Shown here piece by piece: positions 34,842 through 43,025 of a stretch of DNA of 64,000 bases; the stretch's first letter is position 1; every line of letters starts with the position of its first letter. A program made the position numbers and the translations under genes. This stretch comes from Thiofilum sp. (GTDB taxonomy: Bacteria > Pseudomonadota > Gammaproteobacteria > Thiotrichales > Thiotrichaceae). The stretch lies in NCBI RefSeq assembly GCF_016711335.1, contig NZ_JADJTF010000001.1, positions 310,001-374,000 on the forward strand, in the 5' to 3' direction. The notes beneath the pieces were generated by a model. That model ran no database searches. It worked only from the letters and a program-made list of their open reading frames with translations, and was not told the DNA's origin.

Positions 34842-35396
34842 TCAACCTTTTAATAATTGCTGCTTTAATCCTTGATGTACTGGTTGATTACCTAACCAAA
34901 TACCAAATAAAGCTTGCTTGAAATCATCACCTGCAATCGTAGCTGTTTTACGCCCATTCTTAAAAATTTGCGTGCTCCCCCCTACATAAACAAAATCGTA
35001 TAAATCGCCGACTTTAATCTCTTCTTTAAATATTGCTACTAATTGATCAATACGTGGTTTTAATGCCGCAGCTTTATTGCCTGCCGATTGAGTAAAACCA
35101 TTACGCACCGCCTCTTCCATATCGGCGCTGCTAATCATAGAAGAATTAATTTGCAGACGCATAGCCATAGGGGTGCGCCCCATTAGGATAGCATTAGCGT
35201 CTTTAGCTTTAGCGGGTAGATATAAACCAGCCAAATATAATTTTAAAAATAGTTTGGGTCTTACCCCGACTCCATTGAGTACTAAATTTTGACCTGCAAA
35301 ACTCTTCTGCGGTGGAAAAGGTGCTTCAGCAGCCTGAGACTGAAACGGCAGCCATAAACAAACCAGCAATAAACAAGATTTTAACCAAGTTGACAT
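34842..35396 (-). CDS. Secreted chalcone isomerase-like protein
   Basis: 184 residues from the ATG at 35396, which has AGGAGG 7 nt upstream; the longer frame to 35414 has no ribosome site. A signal peptide (cleavage near QAA) is followed by a bacterial chalcone-isomerase-fold domain (GVRPKLFLKLYLAGLYLPAK near 45-64). Members in proteobacteria are periplasmic and of unknown, probably non-flavonoid, function. First of a two-gene unit with the SGNH hydrolase. Confidence 0.82.
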   Translation of the reverse strand: MSTWLKSCLLLVCLWLPFQSQAAEAPFPPQKSFAGQNLVLNGVGVRPKLFLKLYLAGLYLPAKAKDANAILMGRTPMAMRLQINSSMISSADMEEAVRNGFTQSAGNKAAALKPRIDQLVAIFKEEIKVGDLYDFVYVGGSTQIFKNGRKTATIAGDDFKQALFGIWLGNQPVHQGLKQQLLKG

Positions 35397-35480
35397 ACTG
35401 CATCCTCCTAACATTGTAGTAAACCGTGTATAGCGGTTTGGATAGTGTAGCGGAGATTGATAAGAATGCGTGTACTATTT

Positions 35481-36107
35481 TTATGACTGATGCGTCAGAT
35501 TTAAACCGGATAAATAGCGCTTAACAGTATTTACTATTAATTTAGTTTGGGTATCAATTTCAATATTCACCCAATCCCCTACATGCTTACTAGCAAACGT
35601 GGTAGCTCTTAAGGTTTCAGGAATGAAATAGACTTGGAAAGTATTGCCCTCTTGCTCTTTCACTACCGTTAAACTACAGCCATTCACAGCAATAAAACCC
35701 TTATGCACAATATACTCTTGCCATTCCGCAGGGTATTGGAAGGTAACGATATGATTATGCTCAGCATGTTCGATGGCAATAATTTGAGCTTTTCCCTCTA
35801 CATGCCCTGAGAGTATGTGTCCGCCAACCTCATCCCCTTGACACGCTGAACGCTCAATATTGACTGTGCTACCTACCTCTAAGGATCCTAAGGTGGTTTT
35901 GTTTAAGGTTTCGAGCATGGCATCAAACGCAACATACTCCTCGGCTTGCTGGACTACGGATAAACACACCCCATCCACCGCCACACTCGCGCCTTGCTTT
36001 AAATCTTGACGTAGCTGAGGAGTTAACTGAATTGCAAGCGAGGTAAGACCTTCTTTGCGCTCTACTGCTACGACTTCAGCCACTGCTTGTACGATACCCG
36101 TATACAT
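35481..36107 (-). CDS. ribE: Riboflavin synthase, alpha subunit type
   Basis: 208 residues made of two lumazine-binding repeats (about 1-97 and 98-195), starting with MYTGIVQ and carrying NGCSLTVV in the second repeat. It dismutates two 6,7-dimethyl-8-ribityllumazine molecules to riboflavin. No FMN riboswitch is recognisable upstream; instead a hairpin that probably ends the ompW transcript fills the gap. No other rib gene is in the window. Confidence 0.95.
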   Translation of the reverse strand: MYTGIVQAVAEVVAVERKEGLTSLAIQLTPQLRQDLKQGASVAVDGVCLSVVQQAEEYVAFDAMLETLNKTTLGSLEVGSTVNIERSACQGDEVGGHILSGHVEGKAQIIAIEHAEHNHIVTFQYPAEWQEYIVHKGFIAVNGCSLTVVKEQEGNTFQVYFIPETLRATTFASKHVGDWVNIEIDTQTKLIVNTVKRYLSGLNLTHQS

Positions 36108-36182
36108 AAACTATCCTGTTCTTAAAGCTATTTTAGAACAAAACCATACCATGCTTTAGGGAGAGATTCGAGAGAGAGAAAA

Positions 36183-36230
36183 AGCGTCTTAGCGAACAAC
36201 GAACGGGAGCGAGTCTATGACTAAGACGCT
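36183..36230 (-). terminator. Hairpin with T-rich tail downstream of ompW
   Basis: AGCGTCTTAG (36183-36192) pairs perfectly with CTAAGACGCT (36221-36230), loop 28. On the minus strand the stem runs into TTTTTCTCTCTC, so it fits a terminator for ompW. Confidence 0.55.
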
Positions 36231-36245
36231 AAAAACCTTAATAAC

Positions 36246-36276
36246 CATGAGTGACTCAATAAACTCATCACTCATG
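36246..36276 (-). other. Second hairpin downstream of ompW
   Basis: CATGAGTGA (36246-36254) pairs with TCACTCATG (36268-36276), loop 13, 41 bp after the ompW stop. On the minus strand it lies between ompW and the T-tailed hairpin, so it may protect the mRNA 3' end. Confidence 0.4.
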
Positions 36277-36316
36277 TTAAAGGTGACATATGAAACGTTA
36301 GGAGTTTAGTTATTTA

Positions 36317-36937
36317 TTAGAAATGGTAAGAAGCACCTACCATATAAACCCAAGGATCAATTTTAACAGTACCTAACTTGGCACCATTGAGCGTAGCTTC
36401 AGACTCAATATCTGCATACCATGCAGCCATATTCAAACCCCAACGCTTGCTTAACTTCCAATCTACCCCTATCTCAGCGGCAGCACCGACAGAATCATCT
36501 AAATTCAGATTGGTTCCAGCTAAAGCACCTGTAGTTTGCTCTTTGAAAAACTTAGTATAATTTATTCCAGCACCCACATAAGGAACTACATTACTACCAT
36601 CTTGGTATCGATATTGTAATGTGACTGTAGGTGGTAAATGCTTGGTAGTGCCTACCTTAGTACCGCCTAGAGAAATATCGTGCTTAAACGGTGTGGCAGC
36701 TAACACACCTACTGCTAAGTTACGTGATACAGGAATACTGACACTTAGCCCTAATTGGGTATTATCACCTACCTCAACTCTACCAGCAGGAATAGTTAAT
36801 CCATCACCGTGGGGAGCTACCATAGCAGCGCCTACACGCACAATTACGCCATTTTTTGCGCCAGCTACTCCACCCGCCAAGACCACACCTTGAGCCATTA
36901 AACCTATTACTAAAAGCGCTAAAGCAGCCTTTTTCAT
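36317..36937 (-). CDS. ompW: OmpW family outer-membrane protein
   Basis: 206 residues with a signal peptide (cleavage near VLA-GG) and an eight-stranded beta-barrel pattern. OmpW hallmarks are VRVGAAMVAPHGDG near 33-46, PPTVTLQYRYQDG near 103-115 and a C-terminal strand ending in aromatic Phe (YMVGASYHF), the usual barrel-assembly signal. OmpW proteins are small hydrophobic channels whose expression responds to stress. Single gene, divergent from nadK, with a terminator-like hairpin after it. Confidence 0.92.
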   Translation of the reverse strand: MKKAALALLVIGLMAQGVVLAGGVAGAKNGVIVRVGAAMVAPHGDGLTIPAGRVEVGDNTQLGLSVSIPVSRNLAVGVLAATPFKHDISLGGTKVGTTKHLPPTVTLQYRYQDGSNVVPYVGAGINYTKFFKEQTTGALAGTNLNLDDSVGAAAEIGVDWKLSKRWGLNMAAWYADIESEATLNGAKLGTVKIDPWVYMVGASYHF

Positions 36938-37179
36938 TTTTCAATCCTCTTGAGCCATTACTTGAATAGTTTCAGTATGTGACTTTTCTACCACTCCAGC
37001 ATTGACTAAAGTCATATTTCACCTAAGTCTATGACAAATTTGTTACACTTTAAGAGTCATTTTTAATCATTAAAACCACAACCGCTTTTTCTTGTGGCAA
37101 ATTTATCAAATGCGTTTAGCGTTTTAAGAGCGGGCTAGCTACAATGGATGCTCATTATCGAATGAGCGCTTGAGTGATT

Positions 37180-38046
37180 ATGGGACAATTTAATCGGATC
37201 GGTATTTTTGCCAAACGTGATGATCTGCAAATCCATGATACCCTTATCAGCCTAACTCAGTATCTTTCTGAACTGAACTATACGTTCTACTTAGATAAAT
37301 ATGCTGGCAGCCTGTTGCAGCAACCTTGCCATACCCTACCAGAACTGGCTCAAATCATTAATCTTGCTATTGTGGTAGGAGGCGATGGTACGCTTCTATC
37401 AGTGGGGCGGATGATGTCTGCCTATAATATTCCAGTAGTAGGGGTCAACCGTGGGCGCGTAGGCTTTTTAGTCGATATTAAGCCACAAGAGCTACATAAC
37501 CAGTTAGGTCCTGTCTTAGCCGGAAATTTTCACGAAGAACAACGCACGCTACTCCAAGCTGAAGCATGGCGTGGTGAGGAGCTATTAGGTCAAGGTAAAG
37601 CACTGAATGATGTAGTGATTCATGCTCGTGATCAGGTCAGAATGATTGAGTTCACTACCTATATTGATAAAAAATTTGTTCATACCCAACACGCTGATGG
37701 TATTGTGGTATCAACCCCCACGGGTTCTACTGCCTATGCGTTGTCTAGCGGCGGCCCTATTATGCATCCTGAACTCAATGCCATTGTTATGGTTCCGGTC
37801 TGTCCCCATACTCTCACGCAGCGCCCTTTAGTAGTGGGTGGCAATAGCTTGATTGAGTTGCATTTATGTACTAATCGTCCGATTAACTCACGCGTCTCGT
37901 TCGATGGTCATAATGATATTGACCTAGAATCTGGCGACCGCGTACACATTACTCAATCTAAAGATCGCTTACGCTTATTGCACCCTCAAGGTTATGATTA
38001 TTACCATATATTGCGCACCAAACTTTACTGGGGATTGCAGTTGTAA
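37180..38046 (+). CDS. nadK: NAD kinase
   Basis: 288 residues from the ATG at 37180; a GTG two codons upstream is equally possible, and neither has a strong ribosome site. The nucleotide-binding GGDGT (67-71), NRGRVGFL (90-97) and the TPTGSTAYALSSGGP box near 176-190 are intact. It phosphorylates NAD to NADP. The stop overlaps the recN start by one base (TAATG), the common gammaproteobacterial nadK-recN pair. Confidence 0.96.
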   Translation: MGQFNRIGIFAKRDDLQIHDTLISLTQYLSELNYTFYLDKYAGSLLQQPCHTLPELAQIINLAIVVGGDGTLLSVGRMMSAYNIPVVGVNRGRVGFLVDIKPQELHNQLGPVLAGNFHEEQRTLLQAEAWRGEELLGQGKALNDVVIHARDQVRMIEFTTYIDKKFVHTQHADGIVVSTPTGSTAYALSSGGPIMHPELNAIVMVPVCPHTLTQRPLVVGGNSLIELHLCTNRPINSRVSFDGHNDIDLESGDRVHITQSKDRLRLLHPQGYDYYHILRTKLYWGLQL

Positions 38047-39707
38047 TGCTGACACATATTTATATCCGCGATTTTGCCATTATTGATGAATTAAACTTAG
38101 AGCTATACCCCGGCATGACCGCTCTCACTGGAGAAACGGGTGCAGGTAAATCGATTTTATTAGATGCAATTGGCTTAGTACTGGGTGATAAAGCAGATAG
38201 TACAACCGTGCGCTATGGTGCAGAAAAAGCGGAGATTATTTTAAGTGTTGATACTCAACATTCCCCTGCTGCTCTAGCTTGGCTGCAAGAGCAAGAGCTA
38301 GATCAAGGCGAAGCTATTTGTTTACTACGCCGCATCATTTCAGCTCAAGGTAAATCTAAAGCATGGATTAATGGCACGCCCTGTACCTTGACCCAACTGC
38401 GTGATTTAGGTGAATTGATGGTCGATATTCATGGGCAACATGAGCATCAATCCCTCATGAAACGCGATATGCAGCGCCAATTATTAGATGACTTTGGCAA
38501 TCATAGCACCTTACTCCAACAGGTTAATCAAGCCTATTTACAAGTCAAATCCCTACAAGAACGCCTCGCCACACTCACGACACAACAACAACAACATCAG
38601 GAACGCTTAGCGCTAGTACGCTTTCAACTGCAAGAACTGGATCAACTCGACCTACAAGATAATGAATTAGCTGCTTTAGATGAAGAATTGAGTATTTTGG
38701 CTAATACGGGGGATTTGCGCTCAGTCGCTGAGTGGAGCTTTCACCAACTCTATGAGTCCGAACCCTCTCTTTATTCACAGCTTACCCAAATTCAGCAATC
38801 GCTTGCTCAGCAAAGCAGTTTAGATCAGCGCCTCAATGCCCCCTTAGAACTCATCACGAGTGTACAAATTCAGGTACAAGAAGCCGCTGTCAGTCTGCGT
38901 GATTATGCCGAGGATTTAGAAACTAATCCTGAGCGTCTCTATTGGGTAGAACAACGTATTGCTGATATTCGCCAACTGGCTCGCAAATATCGCTGGGATA
39001 TTAATGAACTCACACAACAGCATCAGCGTTTAAGACAAGAGCTAGCGCAATTAGAAGGGGGCGATTACGATCTAGAAACCGTACAGGTACGCCTCCACAC
39101 TGCACGCCAAGATTATTTTAAAGCCGCACAACAACTTACTAAGCAGCGTATTCAGGCAGCTCAAGAGCTTTCTCAAGGAGTAACACAAGCTATGCAACAA
39201 TTAGGTATGCAGGGCGGGGTTTTTACTCTAGGTATTGAAACGCAAACAGAGCAAATTAGCCCCTACGGTAGTGATAACATTGAGCTGATGGTGAGTGCTA
39301 ATCCGGGACAACCGCTAAAACCCTTAATTAAAGTCGCTTCTGGAGGGGAGTTGTCGCGTATTAGTTTAGCGATTCAAATGATTGCAGCCCAACGTCTCAC
39401 CCTGCCAGCATTGATTTTTGACGAAGTAGATACAGGCATTGGCGGCGGTATAGCTGAAATAGTTGGACAACAATTACGTCAGCTAGGAACCAACCGTCAA
39501 GTGCTTTGTGTAACTCATCTACCTCAGGTCGCCTCGCAAGCTCATCATCATTATAAAGTGACTAAAGATAAGACCAGTGCTAGCACGACAACTACCATTG
39601 AAGTGCTTAAGGATGATGAGCGCATTTTAGAAATTGCTCGTATGATTGGGGGAATTGATCTGACTCCTGCTACTAAAGCGCTAGCTAAGGAAATGCTAGC
39701 TTATTGA
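38046..39707 (+). CDS. recN: DNA repair protein RecN
   Basis: 553 residues. SMC-like ATPase with Walker A GETGAGKS (29-36) at the N-terminus, long coiled-coil arms (about 150-370), then the signature and Walker B region (ASGGELSRISLAIQMIA, LIFDEVDTGIGG) near 438-475. It acts in double-strand break repair and is usually SOS-controlled; no clear LexA box is visible because it sits inside the nadK gene end. An AT-rich terminator follows. Confidence 0.97.
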   Translation: MLTHIYIRDFAIIDELNLELYPGMTALTGETGAGKSILLDAIGLVLGDKADSTTVRYGAEKAEIILSVDTQHSPAALAWLQEQELDQGEAICLLRRIISAQGKSKAWINGTPCTLTQLRDLGELMVDIHGQHEHQSLMKRDMQRQLLDDFGNHSTLLQQVNQAYLQVKSLQERLATLTTQQQQHQERLALVRFQLQELDQLDLQDNELAALDEELSILANTGDLRSVAEWSFHQLYESEPSLYSQLTQIQQSLAQQSSLDQRLNAPLELITSVQIQVQEAAVSLRDYAEDLETNPERLYWVEQRIADIRQLARKYRWDINELTQQHQRLRQELAQLEGGDYDLETVQVRLHTARQDYFKAAQQLTKQRIQAAQELSQGVTQAMQQLGMQGGVFTLGIETQTEQISPYGSDNIELMVSANPGQPLKPLIKVASGGELSRISLAIQMIAAQRLTLPALIFDEVDTGIGGGIAEIVGQQLRQLGTNRQVLCVTHLPQVASQAHHHYKVTKDKTSASTTTTIEVLKDDERILEIARMIGGIDLTPATKALAKEMLAY

Positions 39708-39745
39708 TTAGTATAGAGTAATTAAAAATCAATAAAGTTTATTGA

Positions 39746-39777
39746 CTGAATAAAAATATTCAGCTCTTTATTTTTTA
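39746..39777 (+). terminator. Rho-independent terminator of nadK-recN
   Basis: CTGAATA-AAAA-TATTCAG, a weak AT stem, is followed by CTCTTTATTTTTT. It is 39 bp after the recN stop. Confidence 0.6.
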
Positions 39778-40038
39778 ACCCCTCAGATTGACTAGCTCAA
39801 CAAAACCACATTATTTTATGATGATAAATCAAACAGTTAGCAAGTTAAAAATCTAAAATTTAAACATCATTCATTTAAACTCTATAATTTCGTTAATTTT
39901 CCCACTGGAACTTCTAAAGACTAGCACTACACTTATATAGTGAAAGTAGCTACAAAATATCCCTTTACTTTCAACAGATTAATGTAATTTATTTGCCCAT
40001 AGCAAATAACAAGGATGTTCGATACCCAGGAGGGAAGC
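39778..40038. other. AT-rich intergenic region after recN
   Basis: No frame or clear structure seen apart from the ribosome site of the next gene (AGGAGG at 40028-40033). It presumably holds that gene's promoter, but no convincing -35/-10 pair stands out. Confidence 0.35.
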
Positions 40039-40380
40039 ATGATGTCCATTCCAATAAAACCTTTATTAACGGCCTTGGTACTCAGTGCCTTATCTTTAAC
40101 TTCATTTACTCAAGCAGATCCTAAAGAGGAAAAAGTCAATCTGATTGCTACTATCGCTAATCAGCCTGCTTTTAAACCTGTCACTTGGGAGGTCTATCGT
40201 ATTGAGCGTGATGGTAAAGACAGACTGCTGAAAACACAACAAAGCCGTCACGCCTTTACTATGGATATTAAGCCCGGTATCTATGCGGCAGTGGCGACTT
40301 ATGACAACCAAAAAAAGAAGCGCTATGAATTTACTGTTAAAGCAAATACACCGCGCGACCTATTCGTACCCATTGATTAA
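40039..40380 (+). CDS. Small secreted protein, paralog of the one at 33.7 kb
   Basis: 113 residues from the ATG at 40039, chosen because AGGAGG ends 5 nt upstream; an ATG at 40015 lacks such a site. A signal peptide (cleavage near FTQA) precedes a mature beta-rich domain of about 85 residues: NLIATIANQP, PVTWEVYRIE, GIYAAVATYDNQ. It shares the NLI-TI, VTW-V and Gly-x-Tyr pattern with the 33664-34032 product, so the two are duplicates with diverged loops. Function unknown. Converges on the MFS gene. Confidence 0.75.
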   Translation: MMSIPIKPLLTALVLSALSLTSFTQADPKEEKVNLIATIANQPAFKPVTWEVYRIERDGKDRLLKTQQSRHAFTMDIKPGIYAAVATYDNQKKKRYEFTVKANTPRDLFVPID

Positions 40381-40416
40381 ACATTTAAACGCTATCACTG
40401 ACCTACAGCGGCCTCA

Positions 40417-41622
40417 TCAGCCTGCTGTAGCTTTAGCGTGACTAAGTGAAGGCAGATACTGCTTCAAACGCATACTTAAAATTAGAATCCCTATCCCTGC
40501 TCCAATTAATAGCAATAAAGCAATGCGCAATCCTAACCAATCCGCCAAGCTCCCGACTAAAGCCGGTCCCACTAAAAAGCCGCTATAGCCCATAATAGTA
40601 ATCACCGAGATAACCTGCCCAGAGCGCTCCGGTGCGACTCCACCTGCTAGTGAAAACACAATCGGAACAATACCTGCCAGTGCCAAGCCAGACATTAAAA
40701 AGCCCAAAAGAATCAAGGGGGGATAGGTAGTACTAAGAGAAACTATCATGCCTAAAGCCGCTACTATGCCTGCCATTAAGAGCACTTTACGGCGCTCAAA
40801 ATGGTTGGCCACCCATCCAGCCGTTAGACGCCCTAACATCATAGCGATATGAAAAATAGCAGGCCCCGCCGCACCTAATAACACGGGCAAATCTAAGGCT
40901 AGACGCAAATACACCGCTGACCAAATCTCTAAAGTACCTTCTGAAAAAAACGTCAAGCCCGCAATAGTCGCTAAGATCATTAGTAGGGGAATTCTAAATA
41001 ACCCCGCCAAACCTTGTGCCGCATTATGGTTGTCTTGTTGTGCTATAGGGTGACTAATCAACCTATCTAAAGGCTTAGCAAGTAATACTAATAAACCAAT
41101 CACCGCTACCCCTAATGCAATCCATAAATAAATGAGGCGAAAGGGCACATGAATAGATAATAAGTATCCGGTCATTAGGGCTGAGGCCGCCGCGCCCCCA
41201 CTATAGCCTGCATGAAAAAAGCTCATCGCTTTATGCGTGGTACGTTGCTCATAATTCACGGCTGCGGCATTAATCGCCACATCTAAAGCCCCTGCACTGC
41301 CTAACAATAAAAACAATGCCGAAATCAGTACTAGGTAATGATTGACCCAATAGAGTTGTGCGACTACCAAAGCCATTAATAAGCAACTAATCGCCATCAC
41401 CCGCCGCGCTCCAAATTTGTCCGCTAAGCGTCCCGTTAAAAACATAGCCGGTAAGGAGCCTAGTACCCCGATGGTAAGAGCTAAACCAAAGGTACTAGGG
41501 GACAGTTGCAGCGCTTGTTGCAAATCGGTAATCATGACTTGCCAAGCACCAAACAACAGCCCCAAAGCTAAAAAGCAACTCAGAACTAGACCAAAAGTAG
41601 GCCAGTGCGCGTGGTGGTGCAT
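40417..41622 (-). CDS. MFS transporter
   Basis: 401 residues with about 12 membrane segments. The motif-A-like loop between helices 2 and 3 is visible (GRLADKFGARRV near 64-75) and repeated in weaker form in the second half (GWVANHFERRKV near 268-279). It resembles the YbjJ-like branch of the major facilitator superfamily. Substrate unknown. The MFS stop lies 18 bp upstream of the ribosome site region for the next gene on the same strand; the RluA-like gene ends 18 bp before the MFS start, so the two are probably co-transcribed. Confidence 0.88.
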   Translation of the reverse strand: MHHHAHWPTFGLVLSCFLALGLLFGAWQVMITDLQQALQLSPSTFGLALTIGVLGSLPAMFLTGRLADKFGARRVMAISCLLMALVVAQLYWVNHYLVLISALFLLLGSAGALDVAINAAAVNYEQRTTHKAMSFFHAGYSGGAAASALMTGYLLSIHVPFRLIYLWIALGVAVIGLLVLLAKPLDRLISHPIAQQDNHNAAQGLAGLFRIPLLMILATIAGLTFFSEGTLEIWSAVYLRLALDLPVLLGAAGPAIFHIAMMLGRLTAGWVANHFERRKVLLMAGIVAALGMIVSLSTTYPPLILLGFLMSGLALAGIVPIVFSLAGGVAPERSGQVISVITIMGYSGFLVGPALVGSLADWLGLRIALLLLIGAGIGILILSMRLKQYLPSLSHAKATAG

Positions 41623-41640
41623 AACTAATAATTCCTACTA

Positions 41641-42300
41641 CTAAAAAGGGGCTGGGCAAGTAAAGCTTAAACGTTCTTGGGTCATGGGATGCGGTAAACT
41701 AATAAAGCTGGCGTGTAATAATAACCTTGGAGCTTTCAATCTAATCGCCTCTGGTGCGTATAAATCATCGCCCAAAATAATATGCCCGATACTCAATAAA
41801 TGCACCCGTAATTGATGGGAGCGCCCCGTAACAGGCTCTAGCTCTAGGCGGGTAGCATTTAATTCAGCATCATAACTAAGGGCTTTATAACGGGTGAGCG
41901 AGGGCTTACCTAACTCAAAATCCACTTTTTGTTTAGGTCTATTCGGCCAATCGGCAATCAGGGGAAGATTAATTTCACCCTTAGTTTGCGCCATTTTACC
42001 CTCTACTACGGCAATATAACGCTTATCCACTAGGCGCTCGGCAAAGGCAATGCTTAAAGTACGGTGTAGCGTTTTACCGCGTGCTAACACCAAAATACCC
42101 GAAGTGCTCATATCTAAGCGATGCACAATTAAAGCATCGGGGTACAAGGTCTGGGCGCGAGTAATCATACAATCGGCACGCTCAGCTACACTACCCGGCA
42201 CTGACAGCAAGCCAGCGGGCTTGTTAACCACTACTAGCGCCTCATCAGCGTAGAGCACCTCAAAGCCCTGCGGTGGGTTATAGATAGGTTCAGTTATCAT
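41641..42300 (-). CDS. rluA: RluA-family pseudouridine synthase
   Basis: 219 residues, the size of RluA, which modifies U746 of 23S rRNA and U32 of some tRNAs. The catalytic box HRLDMSTSG lies at 60-68 with Asp63. No S4 domain precedes it, which separates it from RluC and RluD. VNKPAGLLSVPG (25-36) and GRSHQLRVHLLSIGH near 159-173 are also typical. Exact target is inferred from family and size. Probably co-transcribed with the MFS gene downstream. Confidence 0.88.
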   Translation of the reverse strand: MITEPIYNPPQGFEVLYADEALVVVNKPAGLLSVPGSVAERADCMITRAQTLYPDALIVHRLDMSTSGILVLARGKTLHRTLSIAFAERLVDKRYIAVVEGKMAQTKGEINLPLIADWPNRPKQKVDFELGKPSLTRYKALSYDAELNATRLELEPVTGRSHQLRVHLLSIGHIILGDDLYAPEAIRLKAPRLLLHASFISLPHPMTQERLSFTCPAPF

Positions 42301-42469
42301 AGGAAGACCATGCTAGTATACTCAATAGCTTGCTTAAATCAGGTGCGGCATTTTGCCATGCCTTGATTCAAGCTGCATCTATCAGTCAGGATTACAATTG
42401 CAGTGCTATTTTTATCGGCAGCTCATGCTAAACTCTGCGACTCAATTCACTCTAACTAAGGAGAACAGG

Positions 42470-42967
42470 ATGTCATCTAGACTCAAATCTGTTGTGCTAG
42501 TTACTGCACTTTCTCTATTAAGCCATGCAGCATTAGCTGCCGAGGCTGTTCAGGGGGTTCGTTTTGGTGATTGGGGTGGCAATTGCCAAACCGCACAAAA
42601 CGGCAAAGCAGTTTGTTATTTAGAACAAACCGTCAGTAAAGAGGGCAGCGATCAACCCTTAATGGTTACCGTCATTGGTTATGCACCGAACAAAAAGAAT
42701 CCCACTATCATTCTAGAGCTACCAGCGGGTGTTGATATGCGCCAAGGTGTTCATCTACAAGTGGATTTAAATGCTCCCGTGAGTTTTGTCGGTGATTGTC
42801 AACCTCGTGGTTGTCGAGCGGGCTTTGCTTTAGATGACAATATGACCGCTCAATTTAAAAAGGGTAAAAAAGCGGTAGTAGCCTTTACCCCTAGCAATAC
42901 CAATAAACCCATGCTCTTACCCATTTCACTGAAAGGGATTAGTAGCGGTTTACAGGCCTTGCGTTAA
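42470..42967 (+). CDS. Invasion-associated locus B (IalB) family periplasmic protein
   Basis: 165 residues from the ATG at 42470, preceded by AAGGAGA; the frame extends further upstream without a ribosome site. A signal peptide of about 23 residues ends ALA-A. The mature domain shows the IalB pattern: FGDWGGNCQ near 32-40, Cys49 in the next strand, and a second pair in GDCQPRGCRAGF. The cysteines probably form disulphides. Named after a Bartonella protein, but the family is common in free-living bacteria and its function is unknown. Confidence 0.82.
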   Translation: MSSRLKSVVLVTALSLLSHAALAAEAVQGVRFGDWGGNCQTAQNGKAVCYLEQTVSKEGSDQPLMVTVIGYAPNKKNPTIILELPAGVDMRQGVHLQVDLNAPVSFVGDCQPRGCRAGFALDDNMTAQFKKGKKAVVAFTPSNTNKPMLLPISLKGISSGLQALR

Positions 42968-42975
42968 ACACACTG

Positions 42976-43021
42976 GCTAAAAGGCTGATAGTAAAACCTT
43001 TGAACTATCTGCCTTTTTAGC
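42976..43021. terminator. Bidirectional terminator between IalB-family gene and dxs
   Basis: GCTAAAAGGC-T-GATAGT pairs with ACTATC-T-GCCTTTTTAGC around an 11-nt loop. The A-rich and T-rich arms would give a U-tail in either direction. It lies 8 bp after one stop and 5 bp before the other. Confidence 0.75.
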
Positions 43022-43025
43022 TTAG

